This document shows positions 16,339 through 24,780 of a stretch of DNA of 64,000 nucleotides, piece by piece. Location: assembly GCA_963762825.1 (NCBI GenBank), contig CAVXLZ010000001.1, positions 682,001-746,000 of the forward strand. Reading direction: 5' to 3'. The stretch's first letter is position 1. Each line of letters begins with the position of its first letter. Origin of the DNA: Miltoncostaea sp963762825. Lineage in GTDB: Bacteria; Actinomycetota; Thermoleophilia; Miltoncostaeales; Miltoncostaeaceae. Both the position numbers and the translations under genes were made by a program. The notes under the pieces were generated by a model. It did not search any database and was not told the origin of the DNA. It saw only the letters and a list, made by a program, of their open reading frames with translations.

Positions 16339-17370
16339 GTGGAGCATCCCCTCGCCATACCCGTCGACGCGCAGCTCGTCGGAGACGATGCCGGCGAGCT
16401 CGCCGCCTTCTCGCGATCGGCCGAGGACGCGGGCTTCGCGCGTCTCTGGGCGCCCGAGCTGCACCGATCGGCGACGATCCCCCTGGCCGTCGCCGCAGCC
16501 GCCACGGCGCGCATCGAGATCGCCACTGGAATCGCGCTCGCCTTCACGCGCAGCCCGATGGCGCTGGCCCTCGAGGCGCTCGACCTCGACCAGGTCTCGG
16601 GCGGGCGTCTGGTGCTCGGTCTGGGCGCGGGAGTGCGCCGCCTCAACGCGCGCTGGCACGCGGTGCCGTACGACCCGCCGCTGGCCAGGATGCGCGAGGT
16701 GGTCGCGGCAGTGCGCGAACTCACCGAGGCCCTGGCGGATGGGCGCGACGCGCGCTTTCCCGGTGCGCACTACGATCTGGACGTGCGCGGGCTGCGAAGG
16801 GCCCTGCCTGCCCCCCGCGCGCGCATTCCGGTGTGGTTGGCGGCGGTGCTCCCCGGGATGACGGCCCTGGCAGGGGAGGTCGCCGACGGCTTCCTCGACC
16901 ACCCGGTGACCTCGCCCGAGTGGCTGCGCGAACGGCTCGTGCCCGCCCTGCGGCGCGGGGCCGAGCGGGCCGGCCGCGATCTGCCCCAGGTCGCCGGGGC
17001 GCTGATCTGCTCGCCATCCGAGGACGACCCCGAGGGCGCGCTGCGCGCGGCCGCGACGACGGTCGGGTTCTACGCGACGGTGAGGACCTACGAGGAGATG
17101 TTCGCCGAGCACGGCTTCTCCGCGCGGCTGCCCGCGATCCGCGCTGCGTTCCTCGACGGTGAGCGCGAACGCCTGGTGGAGGCGGTCGGATCCGAGATGA
17201 CCTCGACCTTCGCCGCGACCGGAACCCGCGGTGAAGTGCTCGGCCGCGCCCGCGTCTACGAGGGCCTGGCCGACCGGCTCTGGGTCACGCCTCCGCACCA
17301 CCTGCAGTCGGCCCACGGGGTGCGGCGCTCACAGGCTGCGATATTGGAGGCGTTTGGCTCCCGATCCTGA
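16339..17370 (+). CDS. LLM-class flavin/F420-dependent oxidoreductase
   Basis: Bacterial luciferase-like TIM-barrel oxidoreductase of 343 residues; many actinobacterial members use coenzyme F420. The N-terminus HPLAIPVDAQLVGDDAGEL, FARLWAPELHR and ATGIALAFTRSPMALALEA follow the family order, with SGGRLVLGLGAG as the conserved glycine segment. The substrate is unknown. The GTG at 16339 is 8 nt after GATACT, a one-mismatch -10 box, so it may be leaderless. Its last 17 nt overlap ligD, so the two are one transcript. F420 rather than FMN use is inference. Confidence 0.85.
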   Translation: MEHPLAIPVDAQLVGDDAGELAAFSRSAEDAGFARLWAPELHRSATIPLAVAAAATARIEIATGIALAFTRSPMALALEALDLDQVSGGRLVLGLGAGVRRLNARWHAVPYDPPLARMREVVAAVRELTEALADGRDARFPGAHYDLDVRGLRRALPAPRARIPVWLAAVLPGMTALAGEVADGFLDHPVTSPEWLRERLVPALRRGAERAGRDLPQVAGALICSPSEDDPEGALRAAATTVGFYATVRTYEEMFAEHGFSARLPAIRAAFLDGERERLVEAVGSEMTSTFAATGTRGEVLGRARVYEGLADRLWVTPPHHLQSAHGVRRSQAAILEAFGSRS

Positions 17371-19702
17371 GCGGCTGCGCGAGTACGGGGAGCGCCGCGA
17401 CTTCGCGACGACGCCCGAGCCCCCACCGCAGGCGGCGTCCGCCGGCGGGCCCCCCCGCTTCGTGGTGCAGCGCCATGACGCGCGCGCACTCCACTTCGAC
17501 CTGCGGCTCGAGGTGGACGGGGTGCTGGCCTCCTGGGCCGTGCCGAAGGGCCTTCCTCTGCGCGAGGGCGTCAAGCGGCTCGCCGTGCGGACCGAGGACC
17601 ATCCCCTCGAGTACCTCACCTTCGCGGCGGTGATCCCCCCGGGTCAGTACGGGGCCGGCCGCATGACGGTGTGGGACTCGGGCACCTGGACCGAGGGGCT
17701 GCGCACCGACGACGAGTGGAAGGTGGTCCTCGACGGGGGGATCCTCCGTGGCGAGTACCACCTCGTGCGCACCGGCCGCCGCGAGGAGCGGGACGAGTGG
17801 CTGGTCTTCCGCTCCTCGGCGGGCCCCCCCGGACCAACAGACCCGTTGGTCGGTTTCCGCGACCTGCGCCCGATGCTCGCCTCGCGGGTGAACGAGCCCT
17901 TCGACGACCGGGCGTGGGCGTTCGAGGTGAAGTGGGACGGCTACCGGGCCCTCGCCCTCGTCACCTCCGAGGGCACCCTCCTGCGCAGCCGCAGCGGTCG
18001 CGACTTCACGGCGACCTATCCGGGGCTCGCCGATCTGCGTGGTGCCCTCCTGTGCCAGGAGGCGGTGCTCGATGGGGAGATCGTGGTGCTCGCCCGCGAC
18101 GGAGCCCCCGACTTCGCGGCCCTCCAGGCGGGGCGGGGCCCCTTCACCTATGTCGCCTTCGATCTCCTCCACGTGGACGGCCGGTGGATCGATACGGAGC
18201 CCTGGCACCGGCGCCGCGCCCGCCTCGCCGAGGCGGTCGCGCCGGAGGGCCCGCCCCTTGTGGTCCTGAGCGACCACGTCGTGGGGGCCGGCGTCGATCT
18301 GTTCGCCCTCGCCCGCGAGCGCGAGCTCGAGGGGGTGATCGGAAAGCGCATGGATGCGCCCTACCGCGCGGGGCGGCGCAGCGACGACTGGGTCAAGGTG
18401 AAAACCCACCAGGAGGCGGTCGTCACCATCGGCGGCTTCACCGAGGGCGCGGGATCGCGCCGCGGCACGGTCGGCGCACTGCTGGTGGGCGAGTGGGCAG
18501 ATGACGGCGGACTGACATATCTGTCACACGTCGGCTCCGGCCTCTCCGACGCTCTTGCGCGCAGCCTCTGGGACCGCCTGCGCGCAAGCGAAGTGGAGGA
18601 GTCGCCGTTCGCCAATCCGGTCCCCGCCGCTCCCGCGCCACCGCGCTGGGTGGCCCCCCGCATCTCTTGCGAGGTGAGGTTCTCGGAGCGAACTCCCGAG
18701 GGCCGCCTGCGGGCCCCGGTGCTCCACCGGTTGTCCGAGGGGGACGAGGGCGTGACCGACGTCCCGAGTGGTCCCTTCGGTCATGCGAGCGGGAGCCGGA
18801 GCGTGCGCGAGGGTGCGCGGACGGTCACCCTCACCAACCTCGACAAGCCCTACTGGCCGCGCGAGGGGATCGCCAAGGGGAACCTGCTGGACCACTACCT
18901 GCGCGTGGCGCCGGTGCTGGTGCCCCACCTGAGCGGCCGGCCCATGATCCTGAAGCGCTACCCCGACGGGGTGGAGGGCGAGTTCTTCTTCCAGCACACG
19001 GTGGCCGACGCTCCGGAGTGGCTGCGCCGGGTGGATCTCTCGCGGGGTGGCAAGCCGGACGAACGGACCAATCGGTATGCGGTGATCGACGACCCGATGG
19101 CGCTCCTGTGGCTGGTCAATCTCGGCTGCATCGACCTCAACCCGTGGCAGAGCCGCGCGGACATGCCCGACGAGCCGACCCACGTGCTCTTCGATCTCGA
19201 TCCCGCGGACGGGCTTCCCTTCGGACGCGTGGTCGAGGCGGCGCGCCTGGTGGGCGAGGCGCTCGAGAGCCTTGGCCTGCGCGGATACCCACGCACCTCC
19301 GGCGCGACGGGCATGCACATCCTCGTTCCCGTGGTCCCCGGGCTCACCTTCGATGCGGTCCGGCTCTTCGCCCGCGTCGTCAGCGAGGGGCTGGTGCGCG
19401 CGCGCCCCGACCTTGTGACCACGGTCACCTCGGTGGCGGCACGCGGGCCGCGGGTCTATCTCGACGCGAACCAGAACGGCCGGGGGCGCAGCATCGCGAG
19501 CCTCTACTCCGTGCGTCCGCGCCCCGGCGCCCCGGTGGCCACCCCCCTGCACTGGGACGAGGTCGCCGAGGGCCTCGATCCGCGTCGTTTCACCATGGGC
19601 GTAGTCGCGCGCCGGGTGGAGCTCGAGGGGGATCTGTCGGCCGGTCTGATCGACGACCTCCAGAGCCTCGACGACGCCGTCTCGCGGTTGGGGGGGGCGT
19701 GA
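17354..19702 (+). CDS. ligD: ATP-dependent DNA ligase LigD (PE-LIG-POL)
   Basis: Multifunctional end-joining enzyme of about 782 residues. Order: 3'-phosphoesterase at 30-160 (HDARALHFDLRLEVDG and EDHPLEY give the metal-binding His/Asp), ligase at 170-460 (active-site Lys193 in FEVKWDGYRAL, and VIGKRMD), then a primase-like polymerase from about 490 (HVLFDLDPADG is the catalytic aspartate pair). This is the PE-LIG-POL order known in Pseudomonas, not the POL-PE-LIG order of mycobacteria. The TTG at 17354 lies 3 nt after GGAGG, close for a start. It overlaps the oxidoreductase by 17 nt and the next gene by 4. No Ku gene lies in the window. Confidence 0.95.
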   Translation: MAPDPERLREYGERRDFATTPEPPPQAASAGGPPRFVVQRHDARALHFDLRLEVDGVLASWAVPKGLPLREGVKRLAVRTEDHPLEYLTFAAVIPPGQYGAGRMTVWDSGTWTEGLRTDDEWKVVLDGGILRGEYHLVRTGRREERDEWLVFRSSAGPPGPTDPLVGFRDLRPMLASRVNEPFDDRAWAFEVKWDGYRALALVTSEGTLLRSRSGRDFTATYPGLADLRGALLCQEAVLDGEIVVLARDGAPDFAALQAGRGPFTYVAFDLLHVDGRWIDTEPWHRRRARLAEAVAPEGPPLVVLSDHVVGAGVDLFALARERELEGVIGKRMDAPYRAGRRSDDWVKVKTHQEAVVTIGGFTEGAGSRRGTVGALLVGEWADDGGLTYLSHVGSGLSDALARSLWDRLRASEVEESPFANPVPAAPAPPRWVAPRISCEVRFSERTPEGRLRAPVLHRLSEGDEGVTDVPSGPFGHASGSRSVREGARTVTLTNLDKPYWPREGIAKGNLLDHYLRVAPVLVPHLSGRPMILKRYPDGVEGEFFFQHTVADAPEWLRRVDLSRGGKPDERTNRYAVIDDPMALLWLVNLGCIDLNPWQSRADMPDEPTHVLFDLDPADGLPFGRVVEAARLVGEALESLGLRGYPRTSGATGMHILVPVVPGLTFDAVRLFARVVSEGLVRARPDLVTTVTSVAARGPRVYLDANQNGRGRSIASLYSVRPRPGAPVATPLHWDEVAEGLDPRRFTMGVVARRVELEGDLSAGLIDDLQSLDDAVSRLGGA

Positions 19703-20292
19703 GGGCCGCCCGGGTCAATTGGCCGACCCGGCGAGTGTCAATTGGCGCGCTCGGACGATGCGCGCCGGTCGTCCTCCTGATGGCAACGGCCCTCGCCGGG
19801 TGCTCGGCGCAGGTCGACGACCCCACGACCACCGCGCCGGCACCCCCGCCGACGGGGACCGGCTACTTCGCGGGCACCGGGCCGGGTGGGATCGGCATCT
19901 CCGTCGACCTGCTCGCCGACGATCGGATCGCCCGGTCGGTGGCCCTCGCATTGCTCGCGCGCGACGGCCGGGCGGGGAGCGTGCCCGCGGTGGGGGTGGC
20001 CTCGATCGTCAACGACGGGCCGCTCGCGATCCCCGTCCCGCGCTTCCTCGCCGACCTCGAGAACGGCCAGTCGATCGCCCTCAGGCCACCGGGCGAGATC
20101 CTCACCCGGTCGGGCGGACCTGCGGCGCGGCGTGCGCTGCGCGCCGTGGGCGCGCAGACCACCCGAATCCCCGCCGGCGGCGCGGCGACGGCGTACCTGG
20201 TGCTCGACGGGGCGGCCGCCAACGCGGTGTCCTCGGTGCGGGTGGTGGTGGTCCCGGGGCGGCCGATCACCCTCCGCGCCCGTCGCCGGTAG
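19699..20292 (+). CDS. Putative lipoprotein (197 aa)
   Basis: Not recognised by function. A lipobox ATALAGCSAQ ends the signal peptide; the Cys should be lipidated and anchor the protein outside the membrane. A Thr/Pro-rich linker (TTTAPAPPPTGT) is followed by a globular part with FAGTGPGGIGISVDL, RPPGEILTRSGG and VVVVPGRPITLRA. The GTG at 19699 overlaps the ligD stop as GTGA, so translation is coupled to a DNA-repair gene, an odd partner for a surface lipoprotein. Confidence 0.7.
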   Translation: MRAARVNWPTRRVSIGALGRCAPVVLLMATALAGCSAQVDDPTTTAPAPPPTGTGYFAGTGPGGIGISVDLLADDRIARSVALALLARDGRAGSVPAVGVASIVNDGPLAIPVPRFLADLENGQSIALRPPGEILTRSGGPAARRALRAVGAQTTRIPAGGAATAYLVLDGAAANAVSSVRVVVVPGRPITLRARRR

Positions 20293-20324
20293 GGGACGGG
20301 GCGCCGACGGCGAAAGGAGGGCTC

Positions 20325-21140
20325 GTGCCCCCCGACGTACACGCCCTCGCGGAACGGCTCAAGCGCGACTACGAGCGCTTCAGCCCCGCCCAGCAGTCGC
20401 TCGCGCGCTACCTCGCCGACCACCTCGCGGACGTTCCGCTGCTGTCGGCGCACGAGGTCGCGCGCTCCTCCCACTGCAGCCCGGCGACCGTCGTCCGCTT
20501 CGCCCAGGCGCTCGGGTACGCCGGGTACCCGGAGATGCAGAGGATGGTACGTCGCGCCCAGCGCCCGGGTCTTCCTCCGAGAACCGGCGACCGTCAGCTC
20601 GGGCTCCCGTTGTCGGCCGAGGGCCTCGATGCCACTCTCGCGGCAGAGCGTCTGGCCCTCGACGACGCGGCCGAGCGGCTCACCGCCTCGGGCCTCGGGG
20701 CGGTCGTGTCCGCCCTCGCGCCCCGTACGCCGCTGATCATCGCCGGCGAGGGGCACGCTCGCCCTGTCGTGGCGCTCATCGAGGAGCGCCTGGCCCGCGC
20801 CGGGCGCCCCGTGGCGGCGGTCACCTCGCTCGATCCCACGGCTCGGGCCTGGCTCGATGCCCTCGGCCCCGGCGGCGGGGTGCTCGTGATCGCGATCGGG
20901 CGCGAGTCGCGTCTGGCCCAGGCCGCCGTCTCGGCGGCGCGCGGCGCCGGCGTGCCGGCCGCGGCGCTGGTCGATTCCAGCCTCAGCCCGCTGGCGCGCT
21001 CGCCGCTGGCCCGGGTGGTCCCGGCCGATGCGCGCGACGGCTCGCCGAGCCTGGTGGCGATGGTCGCCGTGGCACAAGCCCTCGCCGGGGCCCTCGCGCC
21101 CATTCCGGTCCGGGCCGACCTGGCGGCCGTCGGGGCGTGA
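20325..21140 (+). CDS. MurR/RpiR-family regulator (HTH_6 + SIS)
   Basis: Transcriptional regulator of 271 residues. The N-terminal HTH_6 domain (about 5-80) reads RYLADHLADVPLLSAHEVAR then SHCSPATVVRFAQALGYAGY. The C-terminal SIS sugar-phosphate isomerase-like domain (about 130-260) has PLIIAGEGHARPVVALIEE, and GGGVLVIAIGRESRLAQAAV stands where a typical SIS has SxSGxS. The effector is normally a phosphosugar. AAAGGAGG at 20313-20320 precedes the GTG. It lies upstream of pdxS; regulation of vitamin B6 synthesis by a SIS-type protein is possible but only inferred from position. Confidence 0.85.
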   Translation: MPPDVHALAERLKRDYERFSPAQQSLARYLADHLADVPLLSAHEVARSSHCSPATVVRFAQALGYAGYPEMQRMVRRAQRPGLPPRTGDRQLGLPLSAEGLDATLAAERLALDDAAERLTASGLGAVVSALAPRTPLIIAGEGHARPVVALIEERLARAGRPVAAVTSLDPTARAWLDALGPGGGVLVIAIGRESRLAQAAVSAARGAGVPAAALVDSSLSPLARSPLARVVPADARDGSPSLVAMVAVAQALAGALAPIPVRADLAAVGA

Positions 21141-21169
21141 TCCCCCGCGGCTGGGGCGGTGTGGTCCGC

Positions 21170-21175
21170 TAGACT
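21170..21175 (+). promoter_or_regulatory. -10 box TAGACT upstream of pdxS
   Basis: TAGACT lies 35 nt before the pdxS GTG, leaving a short leader that includes GAGGGG as ribosome-binding site. This is an ordinary leadered promoter rather than the leaderless type. Confidence 0.4.
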
Positions 21176-21210
21176 CCTTCCCCTTCGGACCCGACCGACG
21201 AGGGGATCGC

Positions 21211-22107
21211 GTGGCAGACGAGAACGGCCGCACGGGCACGATGCGGGTCAAGGCGGGGCTCGCTCAGATGCTGAAGGGCGGCGTCATCATGGACGTCACC
21301 ACGCCTGATGAGGCGCGCATCGCTGAGGACGCGGGCGCGTGTGCCGTGATGGCGCTCGAGCGGATCCCGTCGGACATCCGGGCCGATGGCGGAGTCGCTC
21401 GTATGAGCGATCCGGAGATGATCACGGGCATCCAGTCGGTCGTCTCGATCCCCGTGATGGCCAAGTGCCGCATCGGCCACTTCGTCGAGGCCCAGGTCCT
21501 GCAGCAGCTCGATGTCGACTTCCTCGACGAGTCCGAGGTCCTCACCCCCGCAGACGAGGCCCACCACATCGACAAGCACGCCTTCACGATTCCGTTCGTG
21601 TGTGGCGCGACCGATCTGGGAGAGGCCCTGCGGCGCATCGCCGAGGGCGCGGCGATGATCCGCTCGAAGGGCGAGGCGGGAACCGGCAACGTGGTGGAGG
21701 CCGTGCGCCACATGCGGGCGATCCGCTCCGGCATCGCTCGCCTGGCGGTCCTGCCTCCGGAGGAGCTGTACGCGGCGGCCAAGGATCTGCGCGCGCCCTA
21801 CGAGCTCGTGGCCAGGGTGGCCGCCGACGGCCGCCTGCCGGTGGTTCTCTTCTCGGCGGGCGGCATCGCCACCCCCGCCGACGCCGCCCTGATGCTCCAG
21901 CTCGGGGCGGAGGGCGTGTTCGTCGGCTCGGGGATCTACAAGAGCGAGGATCCGCCGGCCCGAGCGCGGGCGATCGTCGAGGCCGCGACCCACTTCCGCG
22001 ACCCCGAGGTGCTCGCCCGCGTCTCCCGCGGGCTGAAGGAGGCGATGCCGGGCATCGAGATCTCCTCGCTGGCACCGACCGAGATGCTGCAGGGGCGCGG
22101 GTGGTAG
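21211..22107 (+). CDS. pdxS: Pyridoxal 5'-phosphate synthase subunit PdxS
   Basis: Synthase subunit that joins ribose 5-phosphate, glyceraldehyde 3-phosphate and ammonia into pyridoxal 5'-phosphate. The 298 residues match the very conserved family: LKGGVIMDVTTPDEARIAED, ACAVMALERIPSDIR, the Schiff-base Lys85 in IPVMAKCRIGH, the second catalytic Lys in MIRSKGEAGTGN, and LFSAGGIATPADAALMLQ. It works with PdxT, which supplies ammonia. The GTG at 21211 follows GAGGGGATC. The pdxT GTG begins 7 nt before the end of this gene. Confidence 0.97.
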   Translation: MADENGRTGTMRVKAGLAQMLKGGVIMDVTTPDEARIAEDAGACAVMALERIPSDIRADGGVARMSDPEMITGIQSVVSIPVMAKCRIGHFVEAQVLQQLDVDFLDESEVLTPADEAHHIDKHAFTIPFVCGATDLGEALRRIAEGAAMIRSKGEAGTGNVVEAVRHMRAIRSGIARLAVLPPEELYAAAKDLRAPYELVARVAADGRLPVVLFSAGGIATPADAALMLQLGAEGVFVGSGIYKSEDPPARARAIVEAATHFRDPEVLARVSRGLKEAMPGIEISSLAPTEMLQGRGW

Positions 22108-22742
22108 CGCCGGCCCTCGGCCGCCCCCGGGTGGGGGTTCTCTCCGTACAGGGTGCCTTCGCCGAGCACGCCGATGTGCTCACCCGCGTCGGGGCCGACC
22201 CTGTGGACGTCCGCTCGCCGGCGGACCTGCAGGGCATCGATGCGATCGTTCTGCCGGGAGGCGAGAGCACCACTCTGGGCCTCGTCGCCGAGCAGTCGGG
22301 GCTCCTCGAGGCGCTTCGCGCGCGGCTCCTCGACGGCCTCCCCGCCCTCGGCACCTGCGCGGGGATGATCGTGCTGGCGCGCGCCGTCACCGAGGGAGCC
22401 CAGCCGCTCCTCGGCGGGATGGACATCGTCGTGCGCCGCAACGCCTTCGGGCGCCAAGCCCGCTCGTTCGAGGCCCCGCTGGAGGTCTCGGGCCTCGGCG
22501 ACGGCCCCGTCGATGCCGTCTTCATCCGCGCGCCGTGGATCGAGGAGTCGGGGCCGGGGGTGGAGATCCTCGCCCGGCACTCGGGTCACGCGGTGGCGGC
22601 GCGCGAGGGGGAGATGCTGGTCACGGCGTTCCACCCCGAGCTCTCGGGCGAGCGCCGGTTCCACGAGTGGCTCGTCGCGCGGGCGCGCCAGCGCCGCGAG
22701 CGCGGCGACGAGAGGAGGGAGCGTCATGTCGGGGCACAGTAA
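22101..22742 (+). CDS. pdxT: Glutaminase subunit PdxT of PLP synthase
   Basis: Class I glutaminase that feeds ammonia to PdxS. The 213 residues have VGVLSVQGAFAEHADVL, the oxyanion segment LPGGESTTL, the nucleophile Cys86 in ALGTCAGMI, and the His/Glu dyad in TAFHPELSGE. GTG at 22101 lies 5 nt after AGGGG and overlaps the pdxS stop. An inner GTG before GVLSVQGAF is possible, as many PdxT proteins start there. The end overlaps yebC by 17 nt. Confidence 0.95.
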   Translation: MVAPALGRPRVGVLSVQGAFAEHADVLTRVGADPVDVRSPADLQGIDAIVLPGGESTTLGLVAEQSGLLEALRARLLDGLPALGTCAGMIVLARAVTEGAQPLLGGMDIVVRRNAFGRQARSFEAPLEVSGLGDGPVDAVFIRAPWIEESGPGVEILARHSGHAVAAREGEMLVTAFHPELSGERRFHEWLVARARQRRERGDERRERHVGAQ

Positions 22743-23475
22743 GTGGGCGACCATCAAGCGGAAGAAGGGCGCCGCCGATGCCAAGCGCGGCCAGCTCTTC
22801 TCGAAGCTCTCCCGGGCGATCATCGTCGCGGCCAAGGAGGGAGGGGGCGACCCCGACTCCAACGCGTCCCTGGCCACCGCCATCCAGAAGGCGCGCGACA
22901 ACTCCATGCCCAAGGAGAACATCGAGCGCGCCATCCAGCGAGGCGCGGGCGGCGCCGAGGGAGACGCCTACGAGTCGATGCTCTACGAGGGCTACGGCGC
23001 CGGTGGCGTTGCGGTGATCTGCACCATCCTCACCGACAACCGCAATCGCACCGCGAGCGACCTGCGCTTCATCTTCACCAAGAACGGCGGCTCGCTCGGG
23101 ACGCCCGGCTCGGTCGCCTGGCAGTTCGACCGCAAGGGCGTGATCGCCGTCGAGAGCGAGGGCGTCGACGAGGACACGCTGATGGAGGTCGCCCTCGCGG
23201 GCGGCGCGGAAGACATCGCCGAGGACGGCGACCACTGGCAGATCACGACGGACCCCTCCGACTTCATGGCGGTCCGCACGGCGCTCGAGGAGGCGGAGAT
23301 CGGCTTCCTGTCGGCGGATCTGACCATGGTTCCCCAGAACACGGTCGCCCCCTCCGAGAGCGAGGCGCGCCAGATACTGCGGATGGTCGATCAGCTCGAG
23401 GACAACGACGACGTGCAGGACGTCTACGCCAACTTCGACATCTCCGACGAGGTGCTGGAGGCCGTCGCCGGCTGA
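22726..23475 (+). CDS. yebC: YebC/PmpR-family protein
   Basis: The 249 residues match YebC along the full length: MSGHSKWATIKRKKGAADAK, RGQLFSKLSRAIIVAAKEGG, DNSMPKENIERAIQRG, and the acidic C-terminal domain ending DVYANFDISDE. The family has been described as DNA-binding regulators near ruv genes and as ribosome-associated factors that relieve stalling at proline runs. Which role applies cannot be told here. GAGGAGGG lies just before the ATG at 22726. It is followed at a distance by ruvC-ruvA-ruvB, the common bacterial order. Confidence 0.95.
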   Translation: MSGHSKWATIKRKKGAADAKRGQLFSKLSRAIIVAAKEGGGDPDSNASLATAIQKARDNSMPKENIERAIQRGAGGAEGDAYESMLYEGYGAGGVAVICTILTDNRNRTASDLRFIFTKNGGSLGTPGSVAWQFDRKGVIAVESEGVDEDTLMEVALAGGAEDIAEDGDHWQITTDPSDFMAVRTALEEAEIGFLSADLTMVPQNTVAPSESEARQILRMVDQLEDNDDVQDVYANFDISDEVLEAVAG

Positions 23476-23490
23476 GCGGGCGACGGCCTC
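23458..23490 (+). terminator. 12-bp hairpin enclosing the yebC stop codon
   Basis: GAGGCCGTCGCC (23458-23469) and GGCGACGGCCTC (23479-23490) are a perfect 12-bp inverted repeat with a 9-nt loop that holds the TGA. It should end the pdxST-yebC transcript. There is no T-run after it. Confidence 0.65.
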
Positions 23491-23504
23491 GGCAGACCCT
23501 CGGC

Positions 23505-24062
23505 CTAGGGCACCACGATCGAGAAGGCGATGTCGGCCCGGACGAAGGCCCCGGCGGTGAAGTTGTCGGTCACCACGCCCCAGCCATTGGAACAGCCGAC
23601 GACGGCACCGGAGACCGGCTGGGCGAGATGCCAGAAGCCGGTCCCGTCGCTGAAGTCGGCCGAGACGACCGGGAAGGCCGTTTCCCGAGTGACGCCCGCT
23701 GCGGCGGTCGGGGTGACGCAGTAGAAGCCGGCTCCGCTCCCGGTCAGCTTGGTCGCCGTGAGGTTCTTGCTCCGGGCCGCGTCGAGAAGACCGGCCGAGG
23801 ACACGAACCCGTAGGCACGAGCGCTGCCCGCAGGGCCGACGGGGCCCGCCGCGCCGGTCGGGCCTGCGGGGCCCGGGGCCCCGGTCCCCGCCACCCCGGG
23901 CAGGCCCGTGCGGCCGCGCTTTCCCCGCAAGGCCCGGCGCGTTTTGGGGTTGATGTCCGCCAGCTTGATCGAGCCGTTCTTGATCTGGGCCGAGCCGATC
24001 GTGGCCCTGCGGGAGGTGCCGGCCGCGTAGACCGACCCGCTCAGGGCGGCGATCAGCACCAC
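23505..24062 (-). CDS. Exported collagen-like protein, start region damaged
   Basis: A surface or secreted protein with a collagen-like Gly-X-Y stretch (GLPGVAGTGAPGPAGPTGAAG) after a hydrophobic export signal (VLATVVLIAALSGSVYAA). A globular C-terminal part has two Cys (FYCVTP, VVGCSNGWG). The function is unknown. The first usable start codons are GTGs at 24065 and 24062, inside the signal peptide. In the same frame, KRSFLLHPGT precedes them, and an AGGAG stands 6 nt before a GTA codon at 24107-24105. The natural start is probably there, with GTA either a changed ATG/GTG or a sequence error. It lies on the opposite strand to yebC and ruvC. Confidence 0.72.
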   Translation of the reverse strand: MVLIAALSGSVYAAGTSRRATIGSAQIKNGSIKLADINPKTRRALRGKRGRTGLPGVAGTGAPGPAGPTGAAGPVGPAGSARAYGFVSSAGLLDAARSKNLTATKLTGSGAGFYCVTPTAAAGVTRETAFPVVSADFSDGTGFWHLAQPVSGAVVGCSNGWGVVTDNFTAGAFVRADIAFSIVVP

Positions 24063-24272
24063 CGTGGCGAGGACGGTGCCCGGGTGCAGAAGGAACGAGC
24101 GCTTTACGGGGTGCTCCTGGCATGCGGTTGAGGGAGCGCGACCTTACGGCGACCGCGGGAGGAATGCACCTCGCTGTTCGGGCGGTCGCTTGTCGTCCGC
24201 AGCGCCCGCTTGACTGCGCCCATGACCGATCGGACAGGATCCAGGGTGGGGCCGCCGAACTCCTCCGCCGAT

Positions 24273-24770
24273 ATGGGCGACATGGTGATCGGGATCGACC
24301 CCGGACTGGCCTCCACCGGCTACGCGCTGATCGCCGGGCCGCCCTCGCGGCCGCGCGTCATCGTGCTGGGGACGGCGAAGACCTCTCCGCGCACCGACCA
24401 CGCGCTGAGACTCCGGACGCTCCACGACGCCATCGCCGACCTGCTCGCCGTCCACCCGGTCGGCTCGGCGGCGATCGAGGCCTGGTTCGTCCACCCGGTG
24501 AGCCGGTCCGCGATGGGCATGGCGGAAGCGCGTGGGGCTATCCTGGTCGCTCTTGCGGGGGCCGGCGTCGAGGTCGTGGAGTACTCGCCCAACACCATCA
24601 AGCAGTCGGTCACCGGCTCGGGCGCCGCCGACAAGCTGCAGGTGAGGGCGATGGTCGCGCGCCTGACCGGGGTCGCTCCCGGGACCGACCACGCCGCCGA
24701 TGCCCTGGCAGCCGCGATCTGCCACATGAGCTCCGCGCCGCTGCGGGGCGCCATCCGTCGAGCGCGCTAG
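24273..24770 (+). CDS. ruvC: Holliday junction resolvase RuvC
   Basis: Endonuclease that cuts Holliday junctions moved by RuvAB. The carboxylate residues are visible: Asp in MVIGIDPGLASTGYAL, Glu in SAAIEAWFVHP, and the final pair in APGTDHAADALAAAI. Length from 24273 is 165, typical. Alternative starts exist at 24210, 24222 and 24282; homology supports a start just before VIGIDPG. The next gene, ruvA, begins 11 nt after the stop and has a -10 box that reuses this gene's TAG stop. Confidence 0.93.
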   Translation: MGDMVIGIDPGLASTGYALIAGPPSRPRVIVLGTAKTSPRTDHALRLRTLHDAIADLLAVHPVGSAAIEAWFVHPVSRSAMGMAEARGAILVALAGAGVEVVEYSPNTIKQSVTGSGAADKLQVRAMVARLTGVAPGTDHAADALAAAICHMSSAPLRGAIRRAR

Positions 24771-24773
24771 CGT
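24768..24773 (+). promoter_or_regulatory. -10 box TAGCGT overlapping the ruvC stop, for ruvA
   Basis: The TAG stop of ruvC is the first half of TAGCGT. The box ends 7 nt before the ruvA GTG at 24781. This would let ruvAB be transcribed without ruvC. Confidence 0.5.
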
Positions 24774-24780
24774 TCGGGGT

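Noticed and set aside
22621..24123. Minus-strand open frame of 500 codons across yebC and the collagen-like gene
   Set aside because: It contains GDRGPG-like residues because it reads the collagen-like repeat in another frame; yebC opposite is certain.
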